DNA of 64,000 nucleotides from Microbacterium sp. MYb45. Lineage in GTDB: Bacteria; Actinomycetota; Actinomycetes; Actinomycetales; Microbacteriaceae. A program made the position numbers and the translations under genes. Shown in pieces: positions 60,206 through 64,000 of the stretch. Every line of letters starts with the position of its first letter. Position 1 is the first letter of the stretch. The stretch lies in assembly GCF_002979655.1 (NCBI RefSeq), contig NZ_PCPG01000017.1, positions 21,216 through 85,215 of the forward strand, read 5' to 3'. The notes below the pieces were generated by a model. That model saw only the letters and a list, made by a program, of their open reading frames with translations. It did no database searches and was not told the origin of the DNA.

Positions 60206-60873
60206 GAGGCGAGGACCAGGGGGCGGTCGACGAGTGCGGAGGTCCGCGGACCGAGACCTGCGCGACGCGCGTCACGGAGATGCTCGGCGCGGTCGAGGTC
60301 ACGACGCAGTCCGCTCAGCACGGGAAGACCGACCTCGACGAATCCGGCGGCGCGATGGGCGGCCGCCGATTCCCCACCGAAGCGAGTGTGCAGGTCGAAC
60401 CCCGCCCGCGCCGTGGCGAGCACGGTGCCGGTTCCCTCCGCATCCGGCACGAACGCCCGCGGGTGCGACGAGGCGAACGCGAGCGCCCTGGCGAGCTCGT
60501 CCGGACGCAGTGCGGGGAGGTCGCCGAGCAGCACCGCCCGCGGCCGGTCACCCGGTGCCGCACGCACCCCCTGCTCGATCGCCGCCGTGAGACCCTCGCT
60601 GCGGTCGCGCACCAGACGCACCCGGGGCAGCAGCCGCAGCGCGGTCGCCGTGACCTCGTCTCTCGTCACCACGATGACCTGGGCGACCCGCTCGCACGCG
60701 GCCGCGGCCTCGACCGTGTCGAGCGCGATCGCGCGGGCGAGGGGCTCGCGATCCACGCCGGGGATCCGCAGCCGTGACTTGCCGATCTCGGCACGCTTCA
60801 CCGGGATCACCACGACCCATTCCCGTGCGGGGGCGCCCGGCAGCGGCACCCCGATTCCCGAACCGCGGATCAT
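60202..60873 (-). CDS. cofC: CofC/FbiD guanylyltransferase of F420 synthesis
   Basis: A 223-residue nucleotidyltransferase that makes the GMP-activated C3 donor used by CofD. WVVVIPVKRAEIGKSRL, LLGDLPALRPDEL and PDAEGTGTVLATAR, then DLHTRFGGESAAAHRAAG, are the CofC/FbiD pattern. The natural C3 acid (2-phospholactate, PEP or 3-phosphoglycerate) cannot be told from sequence. It follows the fgd gene by nine bases and overlaps cofD. Confidence 0.93.
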   Translation of the reverse strand: MIRGSGIGVPLPGAPAREWVVVIPVKRAEIGKSRLRIPGVDREPLARAIALDTVEAAAACERVAQVIVVTRDEVTATALRLLPRVRLVRDRSEGLTAAIEQGVRAAPGDRPRAVLLGDLPALRPDELARALAFASSHPRAFVPDAEGTGTVLATARAGFDLHTRFGGESAAAHRAAGFVEVGLPVLSGLRRDLDRAEHLRDARRAGLGPRTSALVDRPLVLAS

Positions 60874-60882
60874 GTCGGACGC

Positions 60883-61908
60883 CTAGCCGCGGGTCGTGTC
60901 GCGCAGCCGGGGCGCGATGTCGCGCTCGAAGAGCTGCAGGAAGCGACGCTGGTCGTGTCCGGGCGCGTGGAAGACGAGGTGGTTGAAGCCCCAGTCGATG
61001 TAATGCTGGATGTCGGCGGCCACGGCATCCGGGTCGTTCCCGACGATCCAGCGCTTCGCGATGGTCTCCAGCGGCAGCGCGTCGGCGGCCTTCTCCATCT
61101 CGACCGGGTCGGTGATGTCGTGCTTCTGCTCCTTCGAGAGCGACAGCGGCGACCAGAAGCGCGTGTTCTCCAGCGCCGCCTCCCGCGTCTCCTCGTAGGA
61201 GAGCTTGATCTCGATCATCCGGTCGTACGTGTCGAACGAGCGCTCGGACTGCTCCAGCCCCTCCTTCACCGCGGGGAGCAGCTGGTCGACGTAGAGCTCC
61301 TGCCCCTTGCCCGAGGTGCAGATGAAGCCGTCGCCCGCGCGGCCGGCGTAGCGCGCGACCATCGGTCCGCCCGCGGCGATGTAGATCGGGATGCCACCCT
61401 CGGGGCGGTCGTAGATCGAGGCGTCGTGCGTCGAGTAGTACTCGCCGTCGAAGTTCACCCGGTCGCCCGACCACAGCGCCCGCATCAGGCGCACCGACTC
61501 CCGCAGCCGCGCATAGCGCTCCTTGAACTCGGGCCACTCCTGCTCGCCCGCGCCGCGGAACCCGGTGGCGATCTCGTTCAGCGCCTCACCCGATCCCACA
61601 CCGAGGATGATGCGGTCCTGGTACAGGCAGCCCAGGCTCGCGAACGCCTGCGCGAGCACCGCCGGGTTGTAGCGGAACGTCGGGGTCAGCACCGAGGTGC
61701 CGATGCGGATGCTCGACGTGCGCTCGCCGACCGCCGCCATCCAGGTGAGCGAGAACGGGGCATGCCCGCCGGTGTGCCGCCAGGGCTGGAAGTGGTCGCT
61801 CGCGAACACGGACTGCATGCCGTGCGCCTCGGCCGCGACCGAGATCTCGACGAGCTCCCGCGGGTCGAACTGCTCCGCGCTGGCCTTGTATCCGAGGGTC
61901 AGTGTCAT
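60883..61908 (-). CDS. fgd: F420-dependent glucose-6-phosphate dehydrogenase
   Basis: A 341-residue LLM-fold enzyme that oxidises glucose-6-phosphate and reduces F420 to F420H2. It is closely similar to mycobacterial FGD1: LGYKASAEQFDPRELVEISV, SDHFQPWRHTGGHAPFSLTW, GTSVLTPTFRYNPAV and KHDITDPVEMEKAADALP all match. The catalytic His and Trp in DHFQPW are present. It starts in a four-base overlap with cofE. It supplies the reduced cofactor for the island's LLM enzymes. Confidence 0.96.
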   Translation of the reverse strand: MTLTLGYKASAEQFDPRELVEISVAAEAHGMQSVFASDHFQPWRHTGGHAPFSLTWMAAVGERTSSIRIGTSVLTPTFRYNPAVLAQAFASLGCLYQDRIILGVGSGEALNEIATGFRGAGEQEWPEFKERYARLRESVRLMRALWSGDRVNFDGEYYSTHDASIYDRPEGGIPIYIAAGGPMVARYAGRAGDGFICTSGKGQELYVDQLLPAVKEGLEQSERSFDTYDRMIEIKLSYEETREAALENTRFWSPLSLSKEQKHDITDPVEMEKAADALPLETIAKRWIVGNDPDAVAADIQHYIDWGFNHLVFHAPGHDQRRFLQLFERDIAPRLRDTTRG

Positions 61909-62750
61909 GTCGCATCCTTCTGTTCGTGTTCCGGCTGTTCATGTTCTTGCAGTTCGTGTTCTGGCTGTTCCTGCTCGCTGAGGTCTGCCAGGGCGGCGGC
62001 GTAGCCGTCGCGGTAGCCCTGGTCGAGCGCTTCGGCGGTGCCCAACCAGAACAGGTCGCGCTCCGAGGCGCGCACGATGCTCGACGCGCCGGGGAGGTCG
62101 AGGGGTCCGACGAGGTCGGCGCGACCGCGCACCACGGCCACCGGGTTGCCACTCGCCTTGCCCTTGACGAGATCGGATGCCGCGGCGAGCTCATCGGCCA
62201 CGCACGGGGTCGTGACGCTGAGCACCTTGCCCGCCTGGTCGGTCGTCCCGCGGAGGTCGGCGATCATGCGCACGCCGCCGCCACCGATCGCGACGTCGGT
62301 CTGCCCTTCGCGCCAGGGCCTGCCGAGGGTGTCGCTGAGGATCACTCCGACCTCGGCGCCGGTGGCCGCACGCAGCCCCGCGGCGAGCGCACGCGCCGAC
62401 CGGTCGGGGTCTTCGGGCAGCAGCAGCACCCAGCCGTCGGGGGTGTTGCTGGCGTCGACGCCGGCGGCCGCGGCGACCATGCCCAGGCGGTTCTCGACGA
62501 TGCGCATGGTGTGCCCGTCGAACGTGCGGGAGGCGACGAGGCGCACGGTCTCGGCGGTGATCGCCTCTTCGCGGTCGGCGGCCTGCACGTAGCGGCCCTC
62601 CGCCTTGGAGACGATCTTCGAGGTGACCACGAGGATGTCGCCGTGCGCGAGCTCGACGCCGGTCGCGAGGATCAGGGCCACGAGGTCATCGCCCGGCTGC
62701 ACCTCGCCCATGCCGGTGAGGGCGAAGACGGTGATCGCGGGGGCGCTCAT
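61905..62750 (-). CDS. cofE: CofE/FbiB, F420-0:gamma-glutamyl ligase without reductase domain
   Basis: A 281-residue ligase adding the poly-glutamate tail to F420-0 with GTP. GDILVVTSKIVSKAEGR, ILSDTLGRPWREGQTDVAIG and NPVAVVRGRADLVG are the CofE marks. Mycobacterial FbiB has an extra C-terminal FMN domain that reduces dehydro-F420; that domain is absent here. The last 35 residues form an acidic tail with EQEQPEHE-type repeats, from a direct repeat at 61919-61978. It overlaps the LLM gene upstream and fgd downstream by four bases each. Confidence 0.94.
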   Translation of the reverse strand: MSAPAITVFALTGMGEVQPGDDLVALILATGVELAHGDILVVTSKIVSKAEGRYVQAADREEAITAETVRLVASRTFDGHTMRIVENRLGMVAAAAGVDASNTPDGWVLLLPEDPDRSARALAAGLRAATGAEVGVILSDTLGRPWREGQTDVAIGGGGVRMIADLRGTTDQAGKVLSVTTPCVADELAAASDLVKGKASGNPVAVVRGRADLVGPLDLPGASSIVRASERDLFWLGTAEALDQGYRDGYAAALADLSEQEQPEHELQEHEQPEHEQKDAT

Positions 62751-63739
62751 GCGTGCACCTGCGGCAGCACGTCGCGGCCGAAGACCTCGAGGAACTCCCG
62801 CTGGTCGGGGCCGACGTTGTGCAGGTAGATGCGCGTGAATCCGAGGTCGGCGTAGCGCTGGATCTGCGCGCGGTGCACGTCGGGGTCGGCGGAGATGAGC
62901 ATCGAGGCGCGCATGTCGTCGGCCGTCACCCCGCGCACCAGTTGCTCGAAGTCGTAGGGAGAGCGCACGTCGCCGCGGCGCATCCGGAGTCCGGCGACCG
63001 GCCATTCGGTGAGCGCGTTCGCGAGGGCCTGCTCCTCGGTCGGCGCCCAGGAGAGGCGCAGCTGCAGCACCTTCGGGAGGGTCTCGGGGTCGTGGCCCGC
63101 CTCGCGCGCTCCTTCGGCGAACCGGGCGAGCAGCGGTGCGAGGCGCTCCACCTCGGCGGAGGTCGTGATCAGTCCGTCGGCGTTGCGGCCGGCGCGGCGC
63201 GCGGTGGCGGGGCCGGCAGTCGCGACGTAGACCGGCGGGGCGGCGGGCGGCATCGTCCAGAGCCGGGTCGACTCCATGCGGAAGTGCTCGCCGCGGTGGC
63301 GGGTGTCGCGACCGGCGATCGAGGCGGTGAAGAGCTTGCGGATCAGGTCGACGGCCTCGAACATGCGGTCGATGCGCTCGGCGGGCTCGGGCCAGTAGTC
63401 GCCGACGATGTGCTCGTTCAGGGCTTCCCCCGACCCGACGCCGAGCCAGGTCCGCCGCGGATACAGCATCGCGAGGGTAGCCGCGGCCTGTGCGACGACG
63501 GCGGGGTGTGTGCGGAAGCCGGGGGTCGTGACACCGGGACCGAGGTCACCGGTGGTGTGCGCGCCGATCGCGCCGAGCATGGTCCACACGTGCGCGGCAT
63601 TGCGGTGGCGCGGCAGCCAGGGCTGGAAGTGGTCGGTGGCCATGATCCCGCGGAACCCGTGCGCCTCGGCGAGGACGCAGTTCGCGATCACGGCGGTCGG
63701 CTCGACCTGCTCGAGCATCACGGCGTACCCGATGTGCAT
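62747..63739 (-). CDS. F420-dependent LLM oxidoreductase, G6PDH-like family
   Basis: A 330-residue LLM enzyme of the group related to F420-dependent glucose-6-phosphate dehydrogenase. MATDHFQPWLPRHRNAAHVW keeps the DHFQPW motif seen in FGD, and GPGVTTPGFRTHPAVVAQ and LGVGSGEALNEHIVGDYWP match F420-type LLM proteins. The FGD phosphate-binding KHDITDP segment is absent, so glucose-6-phosphate is not the likely substrate. The start at 63739 follows CAGGAGG. First gene of the F420 operon, under the island operator. Its substrate may be the island's target compound. Confidence 0.9.
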   Translation of the reverse strand: MHIGYAVMLEQVEPTAVIANCVLAEAHGFRGIMATDHFQPWLPRHRNAAHVWTMLGAIGAHTTGDLGPGVTTPGFRTHPAVVAQAAATLAMLYPRRTWLGVGSGEALNEHIVGDYWPEPAERIDRMFEAVDLIRKLFTASIAGRDTRHRGEHFRMESTRLWTMPPAAPPVYVATAGPATARRAGRNADGLITTSAEVERLAPLLARFAEGAREAGHDPETLPKVLQLRLSWAPTEEQALANALTEWPVAGLRMRRGDVRSPYDFEQLVRGVTADDMRASMLISADPDVHRAQIQRYADLGFTRIYLHNVGPDQREFLEVFGRDVLPQVHA

Positions 63740-63773
63740 GTCGCCTCCTGACCCTTCTTCTCCTGTTGTTCCC

Positions 63774-63802
63774 ATTGAATGGATACTGGATCCAAAAGTC
63801 AA
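63774..63802 (-). promoter_or_regulatory. Promoter of the F420 operon with island operator copy 4
   Basis: On the minus strand TTGACT (63802-63797), a 17-base spacer and TTCAAT (63779-63774) form a plausible promoter 34 bases before the start. The 13-bp inverted repeat at 63781-63793 (GGATAC-T-GGATCC on the plus strand) fills the spacer, as expected for repression. Confidence 0.68.
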
Positions 63803-63806
63803 GAGC

Positions 63807-64000
63807 GGCGCCCTCCTCACCCTCCTCCCGCTCCCTCGCCCTCGCCCTCTCCCCCGACGCGCCCCGAGTGCACGGCATCCTGCCGAGCGCACGGCTTCTT
63901 CGCGTCGAGAAGCCGTGCACTCGTCGCCAAGCCGTGCACTCGGGGCGCGTCGGGGGAGAGGGCGAGGGCGAGGGAGCGGGAGGAGGGTGAGGAGGGCGCC
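63807..64000. repeat. Long palindromic element with perfect 70-bp arms
   Basis: Bases 63807-63876 are the exact reverse complement of 63931-64000, around a 54-base centre. The centre has its own hairpin (GCACGGCTTCT at 63889-63899 with a complement ending at 63918). The 12-mer GCCGTGCACTCG or its complement occurs three times exactly, plus once with one change. The arms may extend past the window edge. It could be a large intergenic terminator-like fold, a REP/MITE-type repeat or an assembly junction. Confidence 0.85.

Noticed and set aside
60883..61908. A generic LLM monooxygenase call for the gene between cofE and cofC
   Set aside because: Near-identical segments to mycobacterial FGD1, including DHFQPWRHTGGHAPF and the KHDITDPVEMEKAADALP stretch, support the specific F420-dependent glucose-6-phosphate dehydrogenase call.

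Overview
The window reads as chromosomal DNA of a high-GC actinobacterium, most likely Microbacteriaceae (Microbacterium or a close relative). The grounds are GC-rich codon third positions, a typical actinobacterial DnaB, LAXTG-type surface anchoring, coenzyme F420 genes, and sugar-ABC/glycosidase loci. The genus is inference; no rRNA is present. No tRNA, rRNA, CRISPR array or insertion sequence was seen.

Region 1 (1-3.5 kb): the end of a sensor histidine kinase, a PepSY-like membrane protein, an S4 RNA-binding protein, a LysE-type exporter and its divergent Lrp/AsnC regulator. Region 2 (3.5-11.9 kb): a stress or detoxification regulon around an ECF41/SigJ-type sigma factor. Six copies of TGTCACA-N16-GGTC (two beginning CGTCACA) precede transcription units encoding NmrA-like and SDR oxidoreductases, three alpha/beta hydrolases and a membrane protein. 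The sigma operon ends in a free-standing SnoaL-domain protein carrying the NPDKL motif normally found at the sigma factor's own C-terminus.

Region 3 (12-23.6 kb): a plant-polysaccharide operon with a sugar ABC importer, GH78 alpha-L-rhamnosidase, GH127-like beta-L-arabinofuranosidase and a secreted FG-GAP/glycosidase fusion, with a divergent AraC regulator. Region 4 (23.9-27.3 kb): an ECF sigma factor with an overlapping membrane protein, a WYL regulator and a Rid-family protein. Region 5 (27.4-38.3 kb): a second glycan locus with a LacI regulator, SurA-like lipoprotein, secreted beta-helix protein, sugar ABC importer, GH29 alpha-L-fucosidase and GH2 beta-mannosidase; a LacI-type palindrome lies between the divergent halves.

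Region 6 (38.3-42.9 kb): dnaB, an upstream stretch with DnaA-box-like sites, and two secreted surface proteins. One has seven chaplin-like repeats and an LAMTG sortase signal. Region 7 (43-64 kb): an apparently uncharacterised catabolic island linked to coenzyme F420. It has a ring-cleavage and CoA branch (LigAB-like dioxygenase, amidohydrolase, CoA-transferase, alcohol dehydrogenase), a NitT/TauT-type importer, a branch with a hydantoinase-like enzyme, an alpha/beta hydrolase and an LLM oxidoreductase, a proposed F420-0/Fo importer, CofC, CofD, CofE, an F420-dependent glucose-6-phosphate dehydrogenase and a second F420-type LLM enzyme. A shared 13-bp inverted repeat (GGATMC-N-GNATCC) occurs at three separate promoter regions of the island, so one regulator not encoded here probably controls it. 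A toxin-antitoxin pair sits inside the island. The window ends in a 194-bp element with perfect 70-bp inverted arms.
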